Source: Enterobacter asburiae
Lineage (GTDB): Bacteria; Pseudomonadota; Gammaproteobacteria; Enterobacterales; Enterobacteriaceae
Direction: 5' to 3'
DNA: 64,000 nucleotides
NCBI RefSeq assembly: GCF_021440515.1
Contig: NZ_JAKCMV010000023.1
Location: 46,647-110,646 of the forward strand
Part shown: positions 1-8,341 of the stretch, in pieces
How positions within the stretch are numbered: position 1 is the first letter of the stretch
Layout of the letters: the number at the start of each line of letters is the position of its first letter
Made by a program: the position numbers and the translations under genes
The notes under the pieces: generated by a model
Told to the model about the DNA's origin: nothing
Seen by the model: the letters and a program-made list of their open reading frames with translations, nothing else
The model's database searches: none

Positions 1-129
1 CGATTTACAGCCGGACCAGAGTATCGCTGTAACGCAGTTATCTATATGAAATTATTCCTATCGCTTTATGAGAAAAAATTACAGGAGATTTTTCAGCACA
101 CAGGGAGAGCGAGGAGGGCCCGGAACAAT

Positions 130-165
130 CCCCTCTCCCTGTGGGAGAGGGTTAGGGTGAGGGGG
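130..165 (+). repeat. Dispersed palindromic repeat, copy A
   Basis: This is the first of seven copies in the window of a roughly 35-45 bp element: CCCTCTCCC, a short loop, GGGAGAGGG, then a GGGTGAGGG tail. The two arms can fold into a 9-bp hairpin. It lies upstream of the MarR gene at 261. The rest of bases 1-260 shows no convincing gene; an open frame from 46 to 264 simply reads through this repeat. Confidence 0.85.
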
Positions 166-260
166 AACGCCTTTCGCAATTCCTGCTCTTTCGCCTCTCG
201 TTTCTTGATACTTACCCTGATAACTATTACCCTGCTTTGGTGTTATAAGAGGGTTCCCCC

Positions 261-728
261 ATGAGTGAAGACGATCTGTTCTGCCGCAGGCCGATGGGTA
301 TGCGGATGGCGATGATCGTGCGCCAGTGGCGCGCGGTGATTGATGACGCCATTATCGATACCGGGTTAACCCAGTCGAGCTGGACGGTGATGATGCAGCT
401 TCAGCAGCTGGGGGATAATGTCTCGGTAAGCGAGCTGGCGGAGGTGCAGGGTATTGAACTGCCGCCGCTGATGCGTACGCTGACACAGTTGGAAAAGCAG
501 GGCTATCTGCTGCGCACCACATCGCCTTATGACAAGCGCATCCGGCTGTTAACGCTCACGCCTGAGGGCAAAGCTATACTCAACACCCTCACGCGGGTCA
601 TCGAGACCTTTCAGACGCGGGTATCGCACAATATACCGCCTGAACATATCGCGATTTTTAGCGACACGTTGAATCAAATCGCCTGCAATTTGCGGACAAT
701 CCGCGAAGAAGATAACAAGACTGAATAA
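261..728 (+). CDS. MarR-family transcriptional regulator of an efflux operon
   Basis: A 155-residue protein of the usual MarR length. A winged helix-turn-helix spans about residues 36-105, with the recognition-helix stretch ELPPLMRTLTQLEKQGYL and a wing containing the typical basic SPYDKRIRLLTLT. MarR dimers usually repress neighbouring genes and release DNA when a phenolic or hydrophobic ligand binds. The stop codon is three bases before the ATG of the HlyD-type gene, so the three genes form one operon. By context it probably controls the exporter encoded downstream. It is related to SlyA/EmrR-type regulators but I cannot assign a named orthologue. The inducer is unknown. Confidence 0.9.
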   Translation: MSEDDLFCRRPMGMRMAMIVRQWRAVIDDAIIDTGLTQSSWTVMMQLQQLGDNVSVSELAEVQGIELPPLMRTLTQLEKQGYLLRTTSPYDKRIRLLTLTPEGKAILNTLTRVIETFQTRVSHNIPPEHIAIFSDTLNQIACNLRTIREEDNKTE

Positions 729-731
729 ACC

Positions 732-1796
732 ATGACTCCTGAACAAAAATTTGCCCGCTGGGTAAGGGTGAGTATTGCCTCTTTCCTGCTGATGTTTGTC
801 TATTTTATCGTCGCCGATATCTGGATCCCGCTGACGCCAGACTCCACCGTGATGCGCGTGGTCACGCCGGTGTCCGCGCGGGTGTCCGGCTACGTGGCGG
901 CGGTACATGTCCACAACAACAGCCAGGTGAAGAAGGGCGATTTACTCTTCGAGCTGGACGATACGCCGTTTCGTAACAAGGTCGAGGCGGCGCAAATCGC
1001 CCTGCAACAGGCGCGCCTGTCTAACGATCGGCTGGACGCGCAAATCGCGGCGGCGCAGGCTAGCCTCAAAACGGCGGTGCTGACCGCCCGCAACGACAAA
1101 GTGACTTACGAGCGCTATCAGAAACTCAGCACCCTGCAAAATGTCTCACAGTCGGATCTGGATAAGGTGCGCACCACCTGGCAGAGCAGCGAGCAGTCGG
1201 TGAGCTCGCTCAGCGCCAATATCCGCAACCTGCGCATTCAGCGCGGGGAGCGGGATGAGCATCGCAACGTTACGCTGCAAAAATACCGCAACGCGCTGGA
1301 CGAGGCGGAGCTGAACCTCGGCTGGACGAAGGTATACGCCGAAGCGGACGGGACGGTGAGCAACCTGCAACTCAGCCCCGGCTTTTACGCGTCGTCCGGC
1401 TCTGCTTCGCTGGCGCTGGTAAACAACCAGACCGATATCGTGGCCGATTTCCGTGAAAAAAGCCTGCGCCATACCCATCAGGGAACGGACGCGGCGGTGG
1501 TGTTTGACGCCTTCCCCGGACGGGTTTTCCGGGCGCACGTCGCCAGCAGCGATGCGGGTATTCTGGCGGGGCAGGAGGCGGTGAACGGCGAGCTTTCGCA
1601 GCCGGAAACCTCTAACCGCTGGGTGCGTGATGCCCAGCGTATGCGTATTCACGTGACGCTGGACGAGGCGCTGCCGAAGCATCTGCCGACGGGCGCGCGC
1701 GCCACCGTGCAGCTGTATAACAGCGAAGGGCCGTTCGCGCGCTTCTTCTCCGGGATGCAGATCCACCTGGTCAGCCTGCTTCATTATGTCTATTAG
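732..1796 (+). CDS. HlyD-family membrane fusion (periplasmic adaptor) protein
   Basis: A 354-residue inner-membrane adaptor of the EmrA/AaeA class. One N-terminal membrane anchor lies at about residues 11-33. A biotinyl-lipoyl-like half motif follows (VSARVSGYVAAVHVHNNSQV, near residues 47-66), then a long coiled-coil hairpin at about 85-190, the second lipoyl half near 200-230 and a beta-barrel domain. Such adaptors connect an inner-membrane pump to an outer-membrane channel. It overlaps the next gene by 11 bp, which implies translational coupling. With the DUF2955 partner it resembles the AaeA-AaeB or YibH-type aromatic acid efflux pairs. The exported substrate cannot be read from the sequence. 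Confidence 0.9.
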   Translation: MTPEQKFARWVRVSIASFLLMFVYFIVADIWIPLTPDSTVMRVVTPVSARVSGYVAAVHVHNNSQVKKGDLLFELDDTPFRNKVEAAQIALQQARLSNDRLDAQIAAAQASLKTAVLTARNDKVTYERYQKLSTLQNVSQSDLDKVRTTWQSSEQSVSSLSANIRNLRIQRGERDEHRNVTLQKYRNALDEAELNLGWTKVYAEADGTVSNLQLSPGFYASSGSASLALVNNQTDIVADFREKSLRHTHQGTDAAVVFDAFPGRVFRAHVASSDAGILAGQEAVNGELSQPETSNRWVRDAQRMRIHVTLDEALPKHLPTGARATVQLYNSEGPFARFFSGMQIHLVSLLHYVY

Positions 1797-2862
1797 CACT
1801 CTGGCGCGGGTCTTTACCCCGCACGGCAACATCGTCTATACCGCGAACGACTTTCGCCAGACCCTGCGCATCGTCTTCGCGGGGATGATTGCGCTCAGCG
1901 TGTCGAGCTTTTACAACACCAGCTACGGCGTCTTTTTTGTGGTCTATCCGATCATGCTCCTGTCGCTGGTGCCGGTCTTTAACCGCCACGTCGCCAAACA
2001 GTTTATCTTCAGCGCGTCGCTGAACTGCGTCGAAATGGTGCTGATCATCGGCTATTTATCCCAGTGGCCGCCGATCATGACGCTGGTGGTCTTCGCCCTG
2101 TACGTGATGCGATTTCGCTTTATGAGCAAAGGGCCGCTGTTCCTGTTCGGCTCGATGGGCGTGGTGTGCCAGAGCGTGATGCTCAACTTTATGAGCTACC
2201 CGACGACGAACTGGCACACGCTGCTGTTCTCCAACATCGAAGCGAGCGTGATGGCGGTCTGCCTGAGCGCGCTGATGAACTACCTGCTGCCGGACGTCGA
2301 ACCGCGCAGGCCGCCGCCGCTGATTGAGAAAGACGACGCCCGGGTGCGCCACGAATCGCTGCTCTCCGGCACCGTGGCGACCCTGATTTTTGTGGTGTTC
2401 CAGATAAGCGATCTCAGCGACTCCCTGTCGGCGCTAATGGCGGGCATCCTGATTCTGTTCCCGATGCACTATCGCGGGTCGGTGATGAGCTCAATCTGGC
2501 GCGTGGTCGGCGTGGTGCTGGGCTGTCTGTACATCCTTATCGTGCAATTGATTCTCTACGATCACAGCAGCCACATGCTATTGATGATGCCGCTGATCGG
2601 CCTCGGGCTGGCGTTTGGCGCGCGGCTGCACGTCATGGAGAAGGTGGGAGCAGGCGTGGGGTTTGCCAGCATCACCACCATCGGCATTATGTTCGGGCAA
2701 AACATGCACCCGGACAGCGACCTGGTATTTAGCGATCTCTATCGCATCACCTCGGTCACCTTTGCGCTGGTGGCGACGCTGACGCTGGTGTTCCTGGTCC
2801 ACCGGATCCTCAACTGCTTTGCCCCAACGCGTTACATTGTCGCGCCGCCAAAAGAGGATTAA
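1786..2862 (+). CDS. DUF2955 / FUSC-like inner-membrane transport protein
   Basis: A 358-residue polytopic membrane protein. Hydrophobic segments cluster in two blocks, about residues 28-175 and 198-345, separated by a charged linker ([19 protein letters not shown]). This two-block arrangement is the FUSC/aromatic-acid-exporter layout seen in AaeB, YccS and the DUF2955 family, although those proteins are often longer because of a cytosolic domain. It starts inside the end of the HlyD gene, as the pump component of the operon. Its last four bases overlap the convergent yjiN gene. The family assignment is by pattern; substrate and function are inferred from the operon. Confidence 0.85.
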   Translation: MSISTLARVFTPHGNIVYTANDFRQTLRIVFAGMIALSVSSFYNTSYGVFFVVYPIMLLSLVPVFNRHVAKQFIFSASLNCVEMVLIIGYLSQWPPIMTLVVFALYVMRFRFMSKGPLFLFGSMGVVCQSVMLNFMSYPTTNWHTLLFSNIEASVMAVCLSALMNYLLPDVEPRRPPPLIEKDDARVRHESLLSGTVATLIFVVFQISDLSDSLSALMAGILILFPMHYRGSVMSSIWRVVGVVLGCLYILIVQLILYDHSSHMLLMMPLIGLGLAFGARLHVMEKVGAGVGFASITTIGIMFGQNMHPDSDLVFSDLYRITSVTFALVATLTLVFLVHRILNCFAPTRYIVAPPKED

Positions 2863-4130
2863 TGCGCCAGCAGGGCGGGCAGCTGGGAGAGCAGAAACAG
2901 GATCAGGCCAATCGTCCCGCCCACCAGCGTGCCGTTGACGCGGATAAACTGTAAATCTTTGCCGATGTTCAGCTCGATCTGGCGCGACATGTCTTTCGCA
3001 TCCCAGCTTTTCACCGTGTCGCTGATGTGGCGGGTGAGGAAGGCGGCGAAGTCCGGTGCCACGCGATGCGCCGCCTGCTCAAGATGCTCGTTAAGCGAGG
3101 CCTGAAGGCTGGCGTCGGCGGTCAGCGTTTCGCCAAACCACAGTCCGGCGTTGGCGATGCGCTGCCTGACGCGGGAATCCTCGCTCTGCATGTCGGCCTT
3201 TAGCCACTGGCGCAGGTCGGCCCACATTTCCCCAAGATAGCGGTTAAAGGCTTCATCGTTTTTCAGGTAGTGCTTGATGTTTTCGGCTTTGGCCGCCATC
3301 TCCGGGTCATTTTTCAGGTTATCGATAAGCTTCAGCGTCGCCCTGTCGAACGCCTGACGGATCTGGTGCGTGCGGTCGTGGCTGATATCGTCCAGCAGAG
3401 CGTTAACCGCGTTGGAGATCATCTCCGCGCTCTGGTCGCCCAGCCATTCGGTCGGCAGCAGCATCGCCTTGCGCGGATGTTCAGTTTCGAACCAGTGAAC
3501 CACCTGCGCGGCGATAAATTCCCGCGAGCTATCGCGCTGAATTAGCGTTATCAGGCGGGTAATGATGGCGTCCAGCAGCACCTGATGGCGGTTGTTTTTG
3601 GTCATGCTCTCCAGCATCACCGCGCTGGTTTCGGTGAAATCGACCTTGTCGATGGCCTTATGCACCGCCCGTTTAAGCAGGCGCTGAATACGCCCGTCGT
3701 CGGTCAGCTCCAGGAATCCGCTCATGACCTGAATCAGATGTTGCCCGACGCGCTGCGCGTTATCCGGCTGGCTGCACCAGGTGCCAATCATCTGCGCTGG
3801 TTCATAGCGGCGGATCAGCGCCACCAGCGACTGGGTATCAAGAAACTTCTCCTGCACGAACTGGCCGAGATTGTCGCCGATCCTGTCCTTATTGCGCGGA
3901 ATAATCGCCGTATGCCGTGAGATAAACGGGATCGGCACCCGACGAAACAGCGCGACCACCGCAAACCAGTCCGCCAGCGCACCGACCATCGCCGCCTCGG
4001 CAATGGCCTTTACGCCGCGCACCCAGAAGGTTTGCGGCAGAAAGAGGGTAGTGATAAATGTCGCCACGGCAATCAGCAGCAGCGACAGCGCCAGAAGCTT
4101 GGCGCGTTTGAGTTCAGCAAGTTTTTCCAT
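2859..4130 (-). CDS. yjiN: DUF445 membrane protein YjiN
   Basis: A 423-residue protein close to full-length E. coli YjiN as I remember it. The N-terminal hydrophobic segment (about residues 12-32) is followed by the DUF445 signature [21 protein letters not shown] long, charged, helical region comes next, and a second hydrophobic segment sits at the extreme C-terminus ([22 protein letters not shown]), so the protein is probably anchored at both ends. Its biochemical function is not established. It is convergent with the efflux operon, overlapping its last gene by four bases, and stands alone, with 274 bp to the next gene, in which I see only an AAGGAG ribosome-binding site for that gene. Confidence 0.93.
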   Translation of the reverse strand: MEKLAELKRAKLLALSLLLIAVATFITTLFLPQTFWVRGVKAIAEAAMVGALADWFAVVALFRRVPIPFISRHTAIIPRNKDRIGDNLGQFVQEKFLDTQSLVALIRRYEPAQMIGTWCSQPDNAQRVGQHLIQVMSGFLELTDDGRIQRLLKRAVHKAIDKVDFTETSAVMLESMTKNNRHQVLLDAIITRLITLIQRDSSREFIAAQVVHWFETEHPRKAMLLPTEWLGDQSAEMISNAVNALLDDISHDRTHQIRQAFDRATLKLIDNLKNDPEMAAKAENIKHYLKNDEAFNRYLGEMWADLRQWLKADMQSEDSRVRQRIANAGLWFGETLTADASLQASLNEHLEQAAHRVAPDFAAFLTRHISDTVKSWDAKDMSRQIELNIGKDLQFIRVNGTLVGGTIGLILFLLSQLPALLAH

Positions 4131-4404
4131 GGGTTAAGGATAGAGGGAAGCGCGGGGAAAGTGCAAAGGGGCGAAGGCATTGCCGCTTAAATTCTGGAAT
4201 GCTGCTTCAGAAATGGCAACCTCTCCTCATCACATGTTTATCAGCTGGTGGCGGCGCTGACCGTATGGAACGGTACAAATCGCCTATTCCGCAGACGGGG
4301 GAATGTTGCGTTTCGGAAACCTCCGGATATACCCAACTTTACGTCCATAGCCAGTCGTATTGACTACGCTTAATACCCTAAGCGGTAATTAAAGGAGATT
4401 CGAT

Positions 4405-5775
4405 ATGGCTTACCAGACAGTAAATCCTGCCACCAACCAGCTCATCAAAGAATATCCCTCCCACACTGATGCCGACATCGAAGCGGCGCTGAAGGCGGCC
4501 GACGCGCTCTACCACTCGGACTGGGCGAAGGGCGATATTGAACAGCGCTTGCCTGTGCTGCATAAGCTTGCCGATCTTATCGACGAGCGGGTGGAGGATC
4601 TGGCGAAAATCGCCAGCCAGGAGATGGGTAAGCTCATCGAACAGAGCCGTGCAGAGGTGAAGCTCTGTGCGCAGATCGCCCGCTACTATGCCGACAACGC
4701 GAAGCAGTTCCTCGCCCCGGTAGAGTACAAAACCGACTTCGGCGACGCGTGGGTTGAGCATCATCCCATCGGCGTGCTGATGGCGGTGGAGCCGTGGAAC
4801 TTCCCGTACTATCAGCTGATGCGCGTGCTGGCCCCTAACCTGGCGGCGGGCAACCCGGTGATTGCGAAACACGCCAGCATTGTGCCGCACTGCGCCGAGA
4901 CCTTCGCCCATCTGGTGCGTGAAGCGGGCGCGCCGGAAGGGGCGTGGACTAACCTGTTTATCTCGTCCGATCAGGTGGCGAACATCATCGCTGACGATCG
5001 CGTGCAGGGTGCAGCGCTAACCGGTTCCGAAAAAGCGGGCAGCGCGGTGGCGGCGCAGGCCGCGAAGCACATCAAAAAATCGACCCTCGAACTGGGCGGT
5101 AACGACGTGTTTGTGGTGCTCGACGATGCGGATCTGGAGAAAGCGGTGAAAATTGGCGTCAACGCCCGTCTGGCGAACGCCGGACAGGTCTGTACGGCCG
5201 CGAAGCGGTTTATCCTGCACGAAAAAATTGCTGACGCGTTCCTGAACAAATTCACCGAGGCCTTTAAGCAGGTGAAAATTGGCGATCCGCTGGACGAAAG
5301 CACCACGCTGGGGCCGCTGTCTTCGAAAGACGCGCTTGAAACCCTGACTAAGCAGGTCGACGAGGCGGTGAAAAACGGCGCGACGCTGCACTACGGCGGC
5401 AAGCCCGCGCAGCGCGACGGCAGCTTCTTCGAGCCGACGATCCTGACGAATATTTCGCGCGACAACCCGGCCTATTTCGAAGAGTTCTTCGGTCCGGTGG
5501 CGCAGATTTACGTGGTGAAAAGCGATGACGAGGCGGTCGCGCTGGCGAACGACTCCCACTACGGTCTTGGCGGGGCGGTGTTCAGCCAGGATATCGAGCG
5601 GGCGAAGAAAATGGCGTCCCGTATCGAGACCGGGATGGTGTATATCAACTGGCTCACCGATACCGCCGCCGAGCTGCCGTTCGGCGGGGTGAAGCGCTCC
5701 GGCTACGGCCGCGAGCTGTCGGATCTGGGGATCAAAGAGTTTGTGAACCAGAAGCTGGTGGTGGTGCGTAAGTAA
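4405..5775 (+). CDS. NAD(P)-dependent succinate-semialdehyde dehydrogenase, Sad/GabD-like
   Basis: A 456-residue aldehyde dehydrogenase. The catalytic glutamate lies at about 229 (LELGGND), the nucleophilic cysteine at about 263 (GQVCTAAKRF), and the oxyanion motif PWNFP is at 130-134. The GQVC-AAKRF active-site context and length match E. coli Sad (YneI, 462 aa) and related succinate-semialdehyde dehydrogenases. The reaction is oxidation of succinic semialdehyde to succinate. This suits the window because the hpa pathway (11-21 kb) ends in succinic semialdehyde. That link is inference; the gene has its own leader and is transcribed alone. A strong AAGGAG precedes the ATG by 7 bases. Related semialdehydes cannot be excluded as substrates. 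Confidence 0.85.
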   Translation: MAYQTVNPATNQLIKEYPSHTDADIEAALKAADALYHSDWAKGDIEQRLPVLHKLADLIDERVEDLAKIASQEMGKLIEQSRAEVKLCAQIARYYADNAKQFLAPVEYKTDFGDAWVEHHPIGVLMAVEPWNFPYYQLMRVLAPNLAAGNPVIAKHASIVPHCAETFAHLVREAGAPEGAWTNLFISSDQVANIIADDRVQGAALTGSEKAGSAVAAQAAKHIKKSTLELGGNDVFVVLDDADLEKAVKIGVNARLANAGQVCTAAKRFILHEKIADAFLNKFTEAFKQVKIGDPLDESTTLGPLSSKDALETLTKQVDEAVKNGATLHYGGKPAQRDGSFFEPTILTNISRDNPAYFEEFFGPVAQIYVVKSDDEAVALANDSHYGLGGAVFSQDIERAKKMASRIETGMVYINWLTDTAAELPFGGVKRSGYGRELSDLGIKEFVNQKLVVVRK

Positions 5776-5787
5776 CCGCAGCCCAAT

Positions 5788-5817
5788 AAAAAACCTGCCG
5801 TACGGCAGGTTTTTTTT
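5788..5817. terminator. Bidirectional intrinsic terminator
   Basis: A perfect 10-bp inverted repeat, AACCTGCCGTACGGCAGGTT, is flanked by an A-run on the left and a T-run on the right. It separates the convergent dehydrogenase gene (ending 5775) and lipoprotein gene (ending 5820) and can serve both. Confidence 0.9.
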
Positions 5818-5819
5818 GA

Positions 5820-6140
5820 TTATTGCACTTCGATTTTGTCCCAGCCGCTTTTGAACATGCAGCTGTCAACGAGGGTATCTCTTCGGTCTTCGTTGGCGTC
5901 CTCAACCGTGTAGCTCGTGGAAATATCCTTTTTCTTTTTCGATTTGTCCGTTTTTTCCGAGCTTGAACCTGTCACCACGTTATCCGGCGGCAGGTCGATC
6001 AGCGCCTGCGCCTCGCATTCCGTGAGCTTTTTATTCATCTCAGTATCACTGACGCCCGGCTTAACCCATTTGTACTGTACGCACCCTGAAAGGAGTACGG
6101 TGATACTCAAAATACAAAGCGCGGCGATGCGAGATTTCAT
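5820..6140 (-). CDS. Small putative lipoprotein
   Basis: A 106-residue protein with a type II signal peptide: basic start MKSR, hydrophobic core, and lipobox LSGC with the lipidated cysteine at residue 20. The residue after the cysteine is valine rather than aspartate, which favours sorting to the outer membrane. The middle has a lysine-rich linker (KTDKSKKKKD). Two further cysteines (one in LTECEAQ, one in DSCMF) could form a disulfide. The start ATG overlaps the stop of the upstream gene (TGATG), so it is translated together with the YfaZ-like protein. I do not recognise its function. Confidence 0.8.
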   Translation of the reverse strand: MKSRIAALCILSITVLLSGCVQYKWVKPGVSDTEMNKKLTECEAQALIDLPPDNVVTGSSSEKTDKSKKKKDISTSYTVEDANEDRRDTLVDSCMFKSGWDKIEVQ

Positions 6141-6685
6141 CAGAAGCTTACTCCGCCGCCCACGTATGCACCGTCAATCAGGGTGTGGTTTGGACGACCG
6201 TCTTTACCGTCAACGCTCACGTGGCGGTAGCCCACTTTCAGCGTCACAGGTTTAATCGGGGTCCAGCTTACGCCGCCGTTAGCTTCAACGTAGTTTTTCA
6301 CGCTGTTGTTCAGGCCGTCTGGTGCAACGTACCCTTCGCCGAACACGTGAATGCTGTCGGTCAGGGCCACGTTTACGCCGCCACCGATTGGGAAGGCCAC
6401 GCCGTTATCGCCTTTTTTCGGGCCGATGTAGATCGCTTTGGCGCCTGCATTAAGCATTACCGGGCCCACTTCCAGGTTGTAACCTGCGCCTACGCCACCG
6501 GTCTGGGTGCCGTCATCGGTGTTTTTGAGCCAGTTACCTTCGGTGTACAGGCCGGAAGTCGATTTGCCCATCTCCACGTTCAGGTTGGTGAAGTTTTTGC
6601 CCTGCTCGATGCTGCCGCCCATCGCCAGCGCGGAGCCGGAAACGGCGGTCAGTGCGGAAAGGATAAGCACGTTAAGCTTTTTCAT
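6140..6685 (-). CDS. YfaZ-family outer-membrane protein
   Basis: A 181-residue protein with a cleavable signal peptide (MKKLNVLILSALTAVSGSALA, cleavage after ALA near residue 21). The mature part is rich in alternating beta-strand patterns and glycines and ends in aromatic GGGVSF, the C-terminal phenylalanine typical of beta-barrels recognised by the Bam machinery. Segments such as EGNWLKNTDDG, VSWTPIKPVTLKVGYRH and GKDGRPNHT are characteristic of YfaZ. YfaZ proteins are predicted porins of unknown substrate. It is the first gene of a two-gene operon with the lipoprotein at 5820-6140. Confidence 0.85.
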   Translation of the reverse strand: MKKLNVLILSALTAVSGSALAMGGSIEQGKNFTNLNVEMGKSTSGLYTEGNWLKNTDDGTQTGGVGAGYNLEVGPVMLNAGAKAIYIGPKKGDNGVAFPIGGGVNVALTDSIHVFGEGYVAPDGLNNSVKNYVEANGGVSWTPIKPVTLKVGYRHVSVDGKDGRPNHTLIDGAYVGGGVSF

Positions 6686-7072
6686 AAGTATGTCCTCGTC
6701 ATCAAATTAATCTGAGGGCACCTTAACAAGCGATGTTTATGACTGCAAATGTGAGGTAGTTCGCGTTTTTATGCTGATATTGTTAATGATTATGCTTGAG
6801 AAAGTTATCGCCAGGTTGGAAGGTGGCGAGGTCAATGGGTAATGCTTTTGTGTTTAGACTGAGTTTAGTTTTTTCGCTAAACGTACGCTGAACGGGGCGA
6901 GGATATTGATTTTAAGCGCATTAATTATGGTTCTAATAATTTCCAAAAGTATTTCTATTGTAATGTTTAAATACGTATTTTTACATTTTAGCGCTTAATT
7001 TATACCCAGTCTGAGTGGAAAAGACATTCCCGTTAACCCTTTTCCAAGCGTGTGGGTTAACGGGATACGCTG
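6686..7072. other. AT-rich intergenic region upstream of the yfaZ-like operon
   Basis: This 387-bp stretch separates the start of the YfaZ-like gene from the end of yjiA. It is markedly AT-richer than its surroundings, with several T/A runs between about 6890 and 7010. No ORF with a credible ribosome-binding site was found. It should carry the promoter of the yfaZ-like operon, but I could not pick a convincing pair of boxes. Its right end holds the inverted repeat listed separately. Confidence 0.6.
7029..7064 (-). terminator. Inverted repeat after yjiA, probable terminator
   Basis: An 11-bp perfect inverted repeat (CCCGTTAACCC / GGGTTAACGGG) with a 14-nt loop lies eight bases beyond the yjiA stop. 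On the transcript it is followed by a modest U-rich stretch (TGTCTTTTCC), so termination may be partial. Confidence 0.55.
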
Positions 7073-8026
7073 TTATTTACGCAGCCCTGCAAACGCCGCC
7101 CGGATCTCTTCTTCCGGCAGCTCCAGGCCGATAAACACCATCACGCTGTGCGGCGGCTCATCGCCCCAGGGCCTGTCCCAGTCGGCGCTGTACAGACGCT
7201 GCACGCCCTGGAACAGCAGGCGGTTAGGCTCGCCGTCGATCCACAGCATCCCTTTGTAGCGCAGCAGCCTGTCGGCAAACGACAGCAGCAGGTTTTCCAT
7301 CACGCGGGAGACTTCGCTGATATCCACCGGGTAGTCCAGCGCCACCACAATCGACGACACGTCGTTCTGCTTGTCGGCGATAAAGTGGAAACGCGGCGCT
7401 GAGGTGACTTTCTCTTCCAGCATAAAGCCGTTGGTGTTGAACAGCTGTGAGAGGTCGATATCGCCGTGCGTCACGGTGTAAATCGGCGCGCGGGCGTTGA
7501 TGCGGGCCAGGCGCTCGCGCAGTTTTTCGCTCTCACCCGCCACGTCGGTTTTGGTCAGCAGAATGCGATCGGCGTAGCCAATCTGCGACTGGGCGATGGT
7601 GAACTGGTTCATCTGCTCGTTCGCGTGAACCGCGTCGACCAGCGCAATCACGCCGTCCAGCAGGTAGCGCTGGCAGAGGATATCGTGGGAGAAAAAGGTC
7701 TGAATAATCGGGCCGGGGTCGGCCATGCCGGTGCATTCAATCACCAGGCGGTCGAAGGCGATTTCCCCGCGATCGCGGCTGTCGAGCAGGTCGAGCAGGG
7801 CGTCTTCTAATTCATTGGAGCGGGTGCAGCAGATGCAGCCGTTGGTCAGGGTTTTGATCTGCGTGGCGCGATCGCCAACCAGCTGGTCGTCTACCGAGAC
7901 TTCACCGAACTCGTTTTCGATAACGGCGATTTTGAAGCCGTGCTGTTCATTGAGGATGTGGCGCAGCAGGGTGGTTTTGCCTGCGCCGAGAAAACCGGTC
8001 AGCAGGGTGACGGCAATCGGGGTCAT
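7073..8026 (-). CDS. yjiA: COG0523 GTPase / zinc chaperone-like protein YjiA
   Basis: A 317-residue G3E-family GTPase. The Walker A motif GFLGAGKTT is at residues 11-19, and the metal-binding CxCC motif (CICC) is at 64-67. A Walker B/switch region (VIECTGMADP) and an NKxD-like LTKTDVAG follow. The C-terminal CobW_C-type domain ends in LPEEEIRAAFAGLRK, as in E. coli YjiA. COG0523 proteins use GTP hydrolysis to move metal ions; YjiA binds zinc and other transition metals in vitro, but its client is unknown. It lies ten bases after yjiX, and the two, with btsT upstream, share one strand. Confidence 0.96.
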   Translation of the reverse strand: MTPIAVTLLTGFLGAGKTTLLRHILNEQHGFKIAVIENEFGEVSVDDQLVGDRATQIKTLTNGCICCTRSNELEDALLDLLDSRDRGEIAFDRLVIECTGMADPGPIIQTFFSHDILCQRYLLDGVIALVDAVHANEQMNQFTIAQSQIGYADRILLTKTDVAGESEKLRERLARINARAPIYTVTHGDIDLSQLFNTNGFMLEEKVTSAPRFHFIADKQNDVSSIVVALDYPVDISEVSRVMENLLLSFADRLLRYKGMLWIDGEPNRLLFQGVQRLYSADWDRPWGDEPPHSVMVFIGLELPEEEIRAAFAGLRK

Positions 8027-8036
8027 GGTCTCTCCT

Positions 8037-8240
8037 TTAGCAGCAGCGTACGCCGCCTTCTCCGCTTCCGCCGTAGCGCGCTTCCTGACGCTCGCGGAAG
8101 AACTCGGTGTAGGTCATATACGGCTTATCCGGATGGTTGGTCTTCATATGCTCAACGTAGTTGTCATAGTCCGGGATGCCAATCAGCATTTTCGCCGCCT
8201 GACCGAGGTATTTTTTCGCTTCGCCTAAGTTACCAAACAT
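8037..8240 (-). CDS. yjiX: YbdD/YjiX-family small protein
   Basis: A 67-residue soluble protein of the YbdD/YjiX (DUF466) family. Conserved features are [13 protein letters not shown], the [13 protein letters not shown] segment and a C-terminal cysteine pair (RCC). These proteins accompany CstA-type peptide/pyruvate transporters: ybdD follows cstA, and yjiX follows btsT here. This suggests a role tied to the transporter. Published work on close relatives links this family to transporter function, but I do not assign a mechanism. It lies about 100 bp downstream of btsT, with a dispersed repeat in the gap. Confidence 0.93.
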   Translation of the reverse strand: MFGNLGEAKKYLGQAAKMLIGIPDYDNYVEHMKTNHPDKPYMTYTEFFRERQEARYGGSGEGGVRCC

Positions 8241-8293
8241 AACGGGTCCTGATAAGAAAAAGCCCGGCGATGTGAGTCCGCTGGGCTTGTGTT

Positions 8294-8330
8294 CCCCTCA
8301 CCCCAGCCCTCTCCCAAAGGGAGAGGGGGG
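8294..8330 (-). repeat. Dispersed palindromic repeat, copy B
   Basis: A reverse-orientation copy of the element seen at 130-165: CCCTCACCCCAG, then CCCTCTCCC-AAA-GGGAGAGGG. It sits between the stop of btsT and the start of yjiX, inside a probable cotranscript, where its hairpin could affect read-through or mRNA stability. Confidence 0.85.
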
Positions 8331-8341
8331 AGGATTGTGGA

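Noticed and set aside
46-264. A 72-codon open frame upstream of the MarR gene
   Set aside because: It runs through dispersed repeat copy A, has no convincing ribosome-binding site and overlaps the start of the MarR gene.
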